From: Bacillota bacterium
GTDB taxonomy: Bacteria > Bacillota > Clostridia > Peptostreptococcales > Anaerovoracaceae
NCBI GenBank assembly: GCA_017515765.1
Contig: JAFWFF010000123.1
Location: 1 to 5,221 of the forward strand
Direction: 5' to 3'
DNA length: 5,221 nt
Shown here: positions 1 through 4,576 of the stretch, one piece after another
Numbering within the stretch: the stretch's first letter is position 1
Layout of the letters: every line of letters begins with the position of its first letter
Notes under the pieces: model-generated
Told to the model about the DNA's origin: nothing
The model's database searches: none
The model's input: the letters and a program-made list of their open reading frames with translations, nothing else
Translations under genes and position numbers: made by a program

Positions 1-597
1 CTGAACGTCCGCGACAAATCCGCAGGACCCGCGGCCCAGAACGTGATCTTCCTCTCCGCGGACGCCTTCGGCGTGCTTCCGCCGGTATCCATCCTGACCC
101 CGGAGCAGACGCAGTACTACTTCCTCTCCGGCTTCACCGCCAAGCTGGCAGGTACCGAGCGCGGCATCACCGAGCCGACACCGACCTTCTCCGCCCGCTT
201 CGGACAGGCCTTCCTGGAGCTCCACCCGACCAAATATGGCGAAGAGCTCGTCAAGAGGATGAAGGCCAGCGGCGCCAAGGCTTACCTGGTAAACACCGGT
301 TGGAACGGCACAGGAAAGCGCATCTCGATCAAAGACACCCGCGGCATAATCGACGCGATCCTCGGCGGAGACATCAAGACCGCCCCGACCAAGGTCATCC
401 CCTACTTCAACCTCGAGGTGCCGACCGAGCTTCCGGGCGTAGACCCCGCGATCCTCGACCCGAGAGACACCTACGCCGATCCTTCCGTCTGGGAGGAGAA
501 GGCAAAGGACCTCGCCGGCCGCTTCATCAAGAACTTCCACAAATACGAGTCCAACGAAGCAGGCAAAGCCCTCGTGGCCGCCGGTCCTCAGCTGTAA
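1..597 (+). CDS. pckA: Phosphoenolpyruvate carboxykinase (ATP), C-terminal part
   Basis: This is the last 198 residues of ATP-dependent PEP carboxykinase, a cytosolic enzyme that interconverts oxaloacetate + ATP and PEP + CO2 + ADP. In anaerobes it often runs toward oxaloacetate. The frame is open from base 1 and stops at TAA 595-597, so the start lies left of the window; family members are about 530-540 residues. Recognisable stretches are ADAFGVLPPVS, the FTAKLAGTERG segment, TEPTPTFSARFG, NTGWNGTGKRISIKDTR and TELPGVDP. By recalled alignment with the E. coli enzyme, the Arg at 319-321 and Thr at 337-339 match its nucleotide-contacting Arg449 and Thr455. The end, ALVAAGPQL, matches the usual family C-terminus, so this end is complete. 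It converges on the transporter gene at 698-1630. The identification is very secure; regulation cannot be judged because the promoter is outside the window. Confidence 0.97.
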   Translation: MNVRDKSAGPAAQNVIFLSADAFGVLPPVSILTPEQTQYYFLSGFTAKLAGTERGITEPTPTFSARFGQAFLELHPTKYGEELVKRMKASGAKAYLVNTGWNGTGKRISIKDTRGIIDAILGGDIKTAPTKVIPYFNLEVPTELPGVDPAILDPRDTYADPSVWEEKAKDLAGRFIKNFHKYESNEAGKALVAAGPQL

Positions 598-608
598 GCC
601 GGGGATCC

Positions 609-630
609 GGCGCTGACGCCGGGCAGCGCC
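609..630 (+). other. Hairpin in the pckA 3' untranslated region
   Basis: GGCGCTG (609-615) and CAGCGCC (624-630) are perfectly complementary, with an 8-nt loop. The hairpin begins 12 nt after the pckA stop codon and has no T-run behind it, so it is not a terminator by itself. It may stabilise the 3' end of the pckA mRNA (inference). Confidence 0.45.
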
Positions 631-650
631 AAATACATCGACGCAACACA

Positions 651-676
651 AAAACGGCTTGAAAAAGCCGTTTTTT
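651..676. terminator. Bidirectional intrinsic terminator between pckA and the YdcZ-type gene
   Basis: AAAACGGCTT (651-660) and AAGCCGTTTT (665-674) form a perfect 10-bp stem closed by a GAAA tetraloop, followed by more T. Because the stem begins with A and ends with T, it gives a U-tract on both strands. It can therefore end pckA transcripts (+) and transcripts of the convergent transporter gene (-), whose stop codon is at 698-700. Confidence 0.92.
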
Positions 677-697
677 GCTGTCTGAGGGCATCTTACG

Positions 698-1630
698 TCA
701 CATCAGTCTTACCATCGCGGCGCCCGCTATCATTATCGCAAGGCCGGCGACCGTGCTCAGGCCGATCTTTTTCTTCTGAGTTCCGAAGATCCCGAACCTG
801 TCGACCAGGACGCTTCCCAGGGTCACGCCGCCGGTCGTCGCCAGCACGGTCAGGCCTACCCCGAGTATCTTTACGAAGTACACAGACCCGAGCACGCACG
901 TCCCGCCGAAGACTCCGCCGATCCAGATCCACCACGGGTCTTTTGCGCCGGGGGCGCCTTTGATCGCTAAGCGGTTCCTCATGAGTATATTGATCACGGC
1001 GAGGGTCAGCGTCCCGACCGCGAATGACGTGAGGGAGCTCTTGAGCGAGGAGTCCAGAAGCCTCCCCAGATACCCATTCACGGCCGCCTGGCACGCGGAC
1101 ATCATTCCTATGCCTATACCGGCTATGCGCAGGAGCCACAGCCTGCCCGGGCCCGCGGCCCTCTCATGCGTCCCCGAAGCGTTCTCTGTGCTTCTCGAAA
1201 GCGTAACTATAAGCAGGCCGCAGAAGACCATCGCGGCTCCGGCAAGGCGGAATGGCGTCACGGGGATGCGCTCCGCTTTGATCAGTCCGAAATGGTCTAT
1301 GATGATTCCCATGACTATCTGGCCGGCTATGGGGAAGATCGAAGTCTGGACGCTCCCGAGCGCCGACATCAGGGGAATATTCCCTGTTACTATGATGGCT
1401 CCGAGGCAGCCTCCCAGCCAGATCCAGAACGGCGCGGCGAGGGTGTCCGCAGTGAAGACGTTCAGGCTTCGCTCCAGGATCAAAGTCGTGACCAGGAGGA
1501 AGGCCGTCCCCACAGCAAAGGAAATAAGGGAAGCCGCAAACGGGCTCCCGACCCTTTGCCTCAGTCTGGTATTGACGCCGGTCTGCGCCGGCATAGTGAA
1601 TCCGATGAGTATCGCGATGATGAGAGTCAT
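698..1630 (-). CDS. DMT-superfamily permease, double YdcZ/DUF606 domain
   Basis: This is an inner-membrane transporter-like protein of 310 residues in the drug/metabolite transporter superfamily, YdcZ (DUF606) branch; the substrate is unknown. The sequence is almost entirely hydrophobic helices and contains two copies of the roughly 150-residue YdcZ unit. The copies are offset by exactly 165 residues: LISFAVGT (35-42) and LTSFAVGT (200-207), APFWIWLGG (66-74) and DPWWIWIGG (231-239), IDHFG (111-115) and VDRFG (276-280). A hydrophilic linker (about 145-163) joins them. Many YdcZ proteins are single 150-residue units that are thought to pair, so this looks like a fused pair. The frame extends 18 codons further upstream, but the ATG at 1628-1630 is chosen because a G-rich Shine-Dalgarno site (GGGGG at 1636-1640) precedes it and the membrane segment begins directly there. 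It converges on pckA. Confidence 0.88.
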   Translation of the reverse strand: MTLIIAILIGFTMPAQTGVNTRLRQRVGSPFAASLISFAVGTAFLLVTTLILERSLNVFTADTLAAPFWIWLGGCLGAIIVTGNIPLMSALGSVQTSIFPIAGQIVMGIIIDHFGLIKAERIPVTPFRLAGAAMVFCGLLIVTLSRSTENASGTHERAAGPGRLWLLRIAGIGIGMMSACQAAVNGYLGRLLDSSLKSSLTSFAVGTLTLAVINILMRNRLAIKGAPGAKDPWWIWIGGVFGGTCVLGSVYFVKILGVGLTVLATTGGVTLGSVLVDRFGIFGTQKKKIGLSTVAGLAIMIAGAAMVRLM

Positions 1631-1655
1631 TCCGTCCCCCTGTCCTTCTGTTAAA

Positions 1656-1684
1656 ATAATACTCCTGTTTGTCCGGAAACGCAA
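1656..1684 (-). promoter_or_regulatory. Candidate promoter of the YdcZ-type transporter
   Basis: On the - strand, TTGCGT (1679-1684) lies 17 nt upstream of TATTAT (1656-1661), which differs from the -10 consensus at one position. A start near 1649 would leave a leader of about 20 nt before the ATG at 1630. The -35 box is poor (three of six). It sits directly downstream of the hairpin at 1685-1716, as expected where one transcript ends and another begins. Confidence 0.35.
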
Positions 1685-1716
1685 AAGGCGGCCTGAAACC
1701 GAACTTCAGCCGCCTT
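1685..1716 (-). terminator. Intrinsic terminator-like hairpin upstream of the YdcZ-type gene
   Basis: AAGGCGGC-C-TGAA (1685-1697) pairs with TTCAGCCGCCTT (1705-1716): a 12-bp stem with one bulged C and a 7-nt loop. On the - strand the stem is followed by TTTT, so it can end transcripts arriving from the helical-protein gene (stop at 1915). On the + strand the T-run is broken (TTAAGTTTTC). It lies about 55 nt before the transporter start codon, so a long leader could instead use it as an attenuator. Confidence 0.55.
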
Positions 1717-1761
1717 AAGTTTTCGGGATCCCGGCGCGTTTGGATCAAACTCTGTTTTTCC

Positions 1762-1809
1762 TTACGGACGAATGACCTTGAACCTTGACGAATAAATCAT
1801 AACATCCAT
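1762..1809 (-). CDS. Possible 15-codon leader or small peptide
   Basis: An ATG-to-TAA frame encodes MDVMIYSSRFKVIRP. It lies in the gap between the helical-protein gene and the YdcZ-type transporter, on the transporter's strand, and is followed by the hairpin at 1685-1716. No convincing Shine-Dalgarno site precedes either ATG, and an in-frame TAG lies only a few codons upstream, so it cannot be longer. Short frames of this size are common by chance. It is listed because its position before a hairpin resembles a leader peptide. It is not rich in any single amino acid. Confidence 0.15.
   Translation of the reverse strand: MDVMIYSSRFKVIRP
1767..1793. repeat. Tandem and direct 7-bp repeats in the intergenic region
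   Basis: ACCTTGA occurs twice head to tail (1775-1781, 1782-1788). This pair is flanked by two copies of GACGAAT (1767-1773, 1787-1793), 20 bp apart. The right-hand copies overlap the TTGACG -35 box of the rightward promoter candidate. Paired direct repeats at a -35 box are a common layout for response-regulator binding; that role is inference only. Confidence 0.45.
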
Positions 1810-1812
1810 AAT
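1785..1812 (+). promoter_or_regulatory. Candidate rightward sigma-70 type promoter
   Basis: TTGACG (1785-1790) is separated by 16 nt from CATAAT (1807-1812); each box matches five of six consensus bases. A start near 1819 would run rightward into the 3' end of the helical-protein gene on the opposite strand. No + strand gene follows, so any product would be noncoding or antisense RNA. Confidence 0.4.
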
Positions 1813-1891
1813 AACGATCTACGTTTACGTTGAACTCTTAACGCCCACACTCGGCCTAGACTGGAAGCGGCCGGGATCCCCGGGTGGTGAT

Positions 1892-1915
1892 GCGCGATCA
1901 GCTGCCTTTTCGCGC
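1892..1915 (-). other. Hairpin at the 3' end of the helical-protein gene
   Basis: GCGCGA (1892-1897) and TCGCGC (1910-1915) are complementary, with a 12-nt loop; the stem reaches into the last base of the stop codon. No T-run follows on the - strand, so this is at best a 3' end stabiliser or a Rho-associated structure. Confidence 0.3.
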
Positions 1916-2430
1916 TACAGTGTCACGTTTATCTCCATGCTCTCCGTGGAGTTCACGATATCGAGGGCGAGCTGGAGAGAAGTCATCAGGTCGTAGACCT
2001 TCTGGTACTCTTCTTCCGCTTCTTCGGCGTCGTAGTTGGTGACGGTGTAGTCTATCAAAGAGCCGCTGCTCAGATAGCTCTCTACCCTCTCTCTCGGGAG
2101 ACGCGCGGCCATCAGCTGCAGCGTCTTCGCGCGCTGGCGGAGTTGCGGGAGATAGATCAGGGCCTGGTCTATCGTGAGGCCGTCAAAACCCGGGAGGGTA
2201 TGGTTGACGTTGAATACGTTCACGGCGTGTTTGACTTCGCGGAGCTTTGCCTTGAGCTCGTCCATGGTGTCCTGGGCCTTGCGGAAGTCGTAAGCCGGCC
2301 TTACAGCCTCGACGTCCTCCCCGAGGGCAGCTCTGAAAACACTGCTCTTGCTTTCGGCGCTTTCAGCTTTCAATATGGCGTTCTCGAGCTTTTTGATCAG
2401 TTTTCCTGCCTGCGCAGATGTGTATCTCAT
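1915..2430 (-). CDS. Conserved helical protein of unknown function (possibly DIP1984-like)
   Basis: This is a soluble 171-residue protein with no signal peptide and no membrane segment. It is predicted to be almost wholly helical. A charged N-terminal coiled-coil-like part (about 7-70) includes LIKKLENAILKAESAE and MDELKAKLREVKHAVNVFN. A central part (78-112) has LTIDQALIYLPQLRQRAK. A C-terminal helix pair (about 134-168) ends in ALDIVNSTESMEINV. The layout, helical pairs followed by an NSTE-type ending, resembles the DIP1984 family and similar uncharacterised Firmicutes proteins from memory; function is unknown. The frame is open 17 codons further upstream, but the ATG at 2428-2430 is preferred because AGGAGGT lies 7 nt before it and family-like sequence begins with MRYTSAQ. 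It lies 150 bp downstream of the XRE regulator on the same strand. A link to that regulator is possible but unproven. Confidence 0.8.
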   Translation of the reverse strand: MRYTSAQAGKLIKKLENAILKAESAESKSSVFRAALGEDVEAVRPAYDFRKAQDTMDELKAKLREVKHAVNVFNVNHTLPGFDGLTIDQALIYLPQLRQRAKTLQLMAARLPRERVESYLSSGSLIDYTVTNYDAEEAEEEYQKVYDLMTSLQLALDIVNSTESMEINVTL

Positions 2431-2437
2431 ATCTTTC

Positions 2438-2444
2438 ACCTCCT
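2438..2444 (-). promoter_or_regulatory. Shine-Dalgarno site of the helical-protein gene
   Basis: AGGAGGT on the - strand ends 7 nt before the ATG at 2430. It decides the start in favour of MRYTSAQ over the longer upstream frame. Confidence 0.85.
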
Positions 2445-2452
2445 GCTTTTCG

Positions 2453-2481
2453 CATTTACGGTCGGTAATATCTTTTGTCAC
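2453..2481 (-). promoter_or_regulatory. Weak candidate promoter for the helical-protein gene
   Basis: On the - strand, GTGACA (2476-2481, five of six) is followed after 17 nt by TAAATG (2453-2458, three of six). On the opposite strand, TTGTCA (2475-2480) is spaced 17 nt from TATAGG (2498-2503), so two divergent weak promoters overlap here. The rest of the 150-bp gap (2504-2580) shows no clear terminator, so read-through from the regulator gene is also possible. Confidence 0.25.
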
Positions 2482-2580
2482 ACCCGGTATTAAGTTGTAT
2501 AGGTGCCGCCTTCGGGTCTGCGCGGGATCACCGCTCCCTCCGGCCAGTTCGTATTCTACGTCATCCGGGGCCGCCTGTCA

Positions 2581-2880
2581 TTAAACCTGTGGTATAATCC
2601 GCGGCGCCTGCATGTTCCACCGCTGCGCAGGCAAAAAAGAAAAATCCCCGCCGTCATTATCGACGGCGAGGATCTCTTCCATTGACACGCCCAGGATGCC
2701 GGAGAGGGCGAGCAGGTTGTCCACTGTCGGGAGAGCCGCCCCGTGCTGCCATTTGTAGATGGCCTGCGGAGTGCTGAAGCCGAACATGTCCTGCAGTTCC
2801 CTCACGCTTATCCCGCGGTCTTTGCGGAGCCTCGAGATGTTGGTCCCGGTCTTCTGCATATCGATGCTTGGAAATGTCAT
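2581..2880 (-). CDS. XRE/Cro-CI family helix-turn-helix regulator
   Basis: This is a small DNA-binding protein of 99 residues. One HTH_3 domain fills about residues 14-72: helix 1 NISRLRKDRG, helix 2 SVRELQDMFG, recognition helix TPQAIYKWQHG, then LPTVDNLLALSGILGVSMEEIL. The PQAIYKWQ-G--LPTVDNL pattern is typical of short Firmicutes XRE regulators. A 25-residue tail (about 75-99, Gly/Asp then Pro-rich) follows, with no recognisable effector or peptidase domain. Two ATGs stand side by side. The second (2878-2880) is chosen because it puts GGAGG 8 nt upstream, as for the next gene; the first would leave only 5 nt. Targets are unknown; self-regulation is plausible for the family. The gene has its own promoter candidate with a terminator hairpin inside the leader. 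Confidence 0.88.
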   Translation of the reverse strand: MTFPSIDMQKTGTNISRLRKDRGISVRELQDMFGFSTPQAIYKWQHGAALPTVDNLLALSGILGVSMEEILAVDNDGGDFSFLPAQRWNMQAPRIIPQV

Positions 2881-2885
2881 CATGT

Positions 2886-2984
2886 GAACCTCCTATTCTT
2901 CAGTTGGCTAGGAACTGTAAAAAAAACGCACGCAAAACAAAAGCTCTGTCTTCCACCTTTGTTTGCGTGCCTCATAAGAGGTTC
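2886..2984 (-). promoter_or_regulatory. Structured leader of the XRE gene with an anti-Shine-Dalgarno 5' end
   Basis: On the RNA strand the predicted transcript begins GAACCUCUUAU (2984-2974). This is complementary to AUAGGAGGUUC (2896-2886), the segment holding the gene's Shine-Dalgarno site: 11 pairs in a row, one of them G-U. Between them lie the terminator hairpin and a small stem, CAGTT/AACTG (2901-2905 with 2913-2917). Pairing of the two ends would hide the ribosome site; the terminator would stop transcription before the gene. Sequence and complementarity are seen directly; regulatory function is inference. Confidence 0.5.
2919..2970 (-). terminator. Strong intrinsic terminator between the EamA gene and the XRE gene
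   Basis: GCACGCAAAACAAA (2928-2941) pairs with TTTGTTTGCGTGC (2958-2970): 13 bp with one bulged base. On the - strand the stem is followed within two bases by eight Ts (2926-2919). It lies about 80 nt after the EamA stop codon and can end that operon. It also lies downstream of the promoter candidate at 2991-3019, so it sits in the leader of the XRE gene as well. Confidence 0.88.
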
Positions 2985-2990
2985 TGATGT

Positions 2991-3029
2991 ATTCTAGCAC
3001 ATCATTTCATTGCTGTCACCTGTTTTTTT
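2991..3029 (-). promoter_or_regulatory. Strong sigma-70 type promoter with A-tract, upstream of the XRE gene
   Basis: On the - strand, GTGACA (3014-3019, five of six) and TAGAAT (2991-2996, five of six) are 17 nt apart, and TGC before the -10 box adds an extended -10 element. A run of seven As (3023-3029) falls at about -39 to -45, where a proximal UP element would be. The predicted start is the G at 2984. This is the best promoter in the window, yet a strong terminator follows within 65 nt. Confidence 0.65.
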
Positions 3030-3047
3030 GCTAAACCTGCGCGGTCG

Positions 3048-3896
3048 CTACAATTGCCCGTCCCGGCTCTGCCTTACGCACCAGAGCGAAGTCGTGACTA
3101 TGATCACCACCGCCCCGATCAAAGCGAACCTGCCCGGCACCTCGCCGTAGAACAATGCGACCCAGACCGGGTTCGCCATCGGCTCGAGCATCCCGATCAG
3201 CGAGCAGGCCAGCGCCGAGATGTGGCTCGAAGCGTAGGCGTACAGCGCGTAAGGAAGTCCCAATTGTATTATTCCCAGGATCAGTATGAACAAAACTTCC
3301 CTGGGTTCCGCATGGAACGGCTCGACCGCGAATCCGGCGAGACCGGCTATCGCAGTGATGAACTGTCCGAAGAACAGCCCGTTGAAGCGCTCCTCCAGAT
3401 CTTTGGCTTTGGCGGAGGCCGTGAACATTATGCCCATGGCCACTCCGGCGAGTATCGCGAGAATGTTTCCGACTATGTTTCCCGGGGTGATCTTGTCAAG
3501 GAAGAACAGGGTCATGCCGGCGAGGCAGAGGATCACCGCGGCGACGTCGTATTTCTTGGCGCGCTCCTTAAGGAAGATCACCGCTATGAACAGCACCCAC
3601 ACCGGGCATGTATACTGCAGGACTATCGCGTTGGCTGCCGTGGTCATCTTGTTCGCGGAGATGAAGGTCAGCATGCCGAAAGCGTTGGAACCGCCCAGTA
3701 TAAGGGCGGTCCTGCTCGGCTTTACGCGGTACCCGGACTTCTTCATTATGATGAGAAGCACCAGGGTCGATATCATGCTCCTGACGCTGGCGATGACCAG
3801 CGGGTTCCAGGATATCATTTTGATCAGGATGCCGCTGATGCTCCACATGAGAGCACAGACGACCATCGCGAGAGTAGCTTTGTTTTTTTCGTTCAT
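3048..3896 (-). CDS. EamA/RhaT-type DMT permease
   Basis: This is an inner-membrane permease of 282 residues with about ten hydrophobic helices, typical of EamA-domain drug/metabolite exporters or importers; the substrate cannot be told. Two EamA units are visible. Unit one spans about 8-132 and ends with the hallmark YTCPVWVLFIAVIFLKER (95-112). Unit two spans about 142-275 and ends with LIGMLEPMANPVWVALFYGE (233-252). The family's usual length is 280-300, so it is complete. The ATG at 3894-3896 is used; a GTG directly before it (3897-3899) is an equal alternative. No clear Shine-Dalgarno site is present, but the upstream zinc-ribbon gene stops only 23 nt before, so translation may depend on ribosomes finishing that gene (inference). 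A strong terminator follows at 2919-2970. It is unrelated in detail to the YdcZ-type permease at 698-1630. Confidence 0.92.
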   Translation of the reverse strand: MNEKNKATLAMVVCALMWSISGILIKMISWNPLVIASVRSMISTLVLLIIMKKSGYRVKPSRTALILGGSNAFGMLTFISANKMTTAANAIVLQYTCPVWVLFIAVIFLKERAKKYDVAAVILCLAGMTLFFLDKITPGNIVGNILAILAGVAMGIMFTASAKAKDLEERFNGLFFGQFITAIAGLAGFAVEPFHAEPREVLFILILGIIQLGLPYALYAYASSHISALACSLIGMLEPMANPVWVALFYGEVPGRFALIGAVVIIVTTSLWCVRQSRDGQL

Positions 3897-3919
3897 CACT
3901 TAACGGTCTTAGATACGGC

Positions 3920-4531
3920 TTACGGCATCTTGCAGCCGCACTCCGGGCAGAATTTGCCGGTCACCTCTCTGCAGCCGCATTCGGGGCAGGTCCGGGTCCC
4001 GGGCTTCTTTGAGAACAGGCCGCCGAACGGGTTTCCGCCGCCCGAGCCTGTTCCGGTCTTTTTCTCTGAAATGAGCATATCGTCCTTCAGGCAGCCCTTC
4101 AGCAGGCCGATGAATTCGTCGGCAGCGTCCGCGTGCCCGTGCTGCCGGGCGGCTTTGACGTTGATGTCATACCGCACTGCAGAGAGCCCGCCCGATCCGC
4201 TCTGATCAAAGATCAGGTTCATCGTTGATCCGGTCGAAACGTCTGTCGGCTGGTACTTCGGGTCCGTATCCTCTTTCAGGACGGCCCAGGAAGGCATGTT
4301 CTCCCTTTCGGCAATAGCCGCGATCTTCTGAGCGACGGAAGGGTCGGCCCTGTAGATCTTTACGGTCACGTTCTTCATGCCCTTCTTCTCTTCGTCGGTC
4401 AGCTGCCAGACGCCCGGCGTGGTCTCGTCGAGGTCCAGTGACGTTGATTCGTAACTGTCAACCATCATCCCGCTCCGCCAGGAGTTCCAGCCGCAGCCGG
4501 TCAGTTTTCCGCAGGATTTTTTGTCTGCCAT
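3920..4531 (-). CDS. Zinc-ribbon protein of unknown function
   Basis: This is a 203-residue protein, apparently cytosolic, with no signal peptide or membrane segment. The main domain (about 1-155) is not one I recognise. It has SGMMVDSYESTSLDLDE near the start, a KNVTVKIYRADPSVAQKIAAIAERENMPSW segment and a short helix, ADEFIGLLKGCLKDD. A Gly/Ser/Lys-rich flexible linker (about 159-181) leads to a C-terminal zinc ribbon with Cys182, Cys185, Cys195 and Cys198 (CPEC-G-C ... CPEC-G-C); Cys187 and Cys200 add a symmetric extra pair. Such C-terminal ribbons usually bind one Zn2+ and serve protein contacts or folding. The start is fixed by GGAGG (4539-4543), 7 nt upstream. It lies 39 bp after the flavoprotein gene and 23 bp before the EamA gene, most likely in one operon. 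A role in redox or metal handling is only a guess from the neighbours. Confidence 0.82.
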   Translation of the reverse strand: MADKKSCGKLTGCGWNSWRSGMMVDSYESTSLDLDETTPGVWQLTDEEKKGMKNVTVKIYRADPSVAQKIAAIAERENMPSWAVLKEDTDPKYQPTDVSTGSTMNLIFDQSGSGGLSAVRYDINVKAARQHGHADAADEFIGLLKGCLKDDMLISEKKTGTGSGGGNPFGGLFSKKPGTRTCPECGCREVTGKFCPECGCKMP

Positions 4532-4561
4532 GCCGCATCCTCCGATCCGCTTACTGCCTGC

Positions 4562-4576
4562 CTTTGATCATCAAAG
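4562..4576. repeat. 15-bp palindrome over the flavoprotein stop codon
   Basis: CTTTGATcATCAAAG is a perfect 7-bp inverted repeat around one central base. It overlaps the TGA stop of the flavoprotein gene (4571-4573) and fills part of the 39-bp gap before the zinc-ribbon gene. No T-run follows on either strand, so it is not a terminator. It could be an operator or an RNA processing structure, or chance. Confidence 0.4.

Noticed and set aside
960..1718. Open frame on the + strand (about 252 codons)
   Set aside because: It is antisense to the YdcZ-type permease, whose two internal repeats at a fixed 165-residue offset prove the - strand frame. No family sequence appears in the + strand product.
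1741..1860. tRNA or other structured RNA gene in the A+T-richer gap
   Set aside because: No cloverleaf, no T-arm consensus and no CCA-adjacent acceptor stem could be found on either strand.
2590..2598. TGGTATAAT, a perfect extended -10 box on the + strand
   Set aside because: No suitable -35 box lies 16-18 nt upstream, it is inside the coding end of the XRE gene, and no + strand gene follows.
2649..2668. Hairpin CGCCGTC/GACGGCG followed by T-rich sequence on the - strand
   Set aside because: It lies inside the XRE coding region, and GGGGA separates the stem from the T-run, so it does not fit an intrinsic terminator. The sequence is explained by the codons of AVDNDGGDFSF.
2503..2685. 60-codon + strand frame starting in the gap before the helical-protein gene
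   Set aside because: It runs antisense into the HTH gene, has no ribosome site, and more than half of its codons mirror the regulator's 3' end.
3054..4205. Long open frame on the + strand (about 383 codons)
   Set aside because: It lies antisense to the EamA gene and half of the zinc-ribbon gene, both of which show clear family sequence or motifs. Its product is full of Arg, His, Asp and Gln with no recognisable domain, which is what a G+C-rich gene gives when read backwards.
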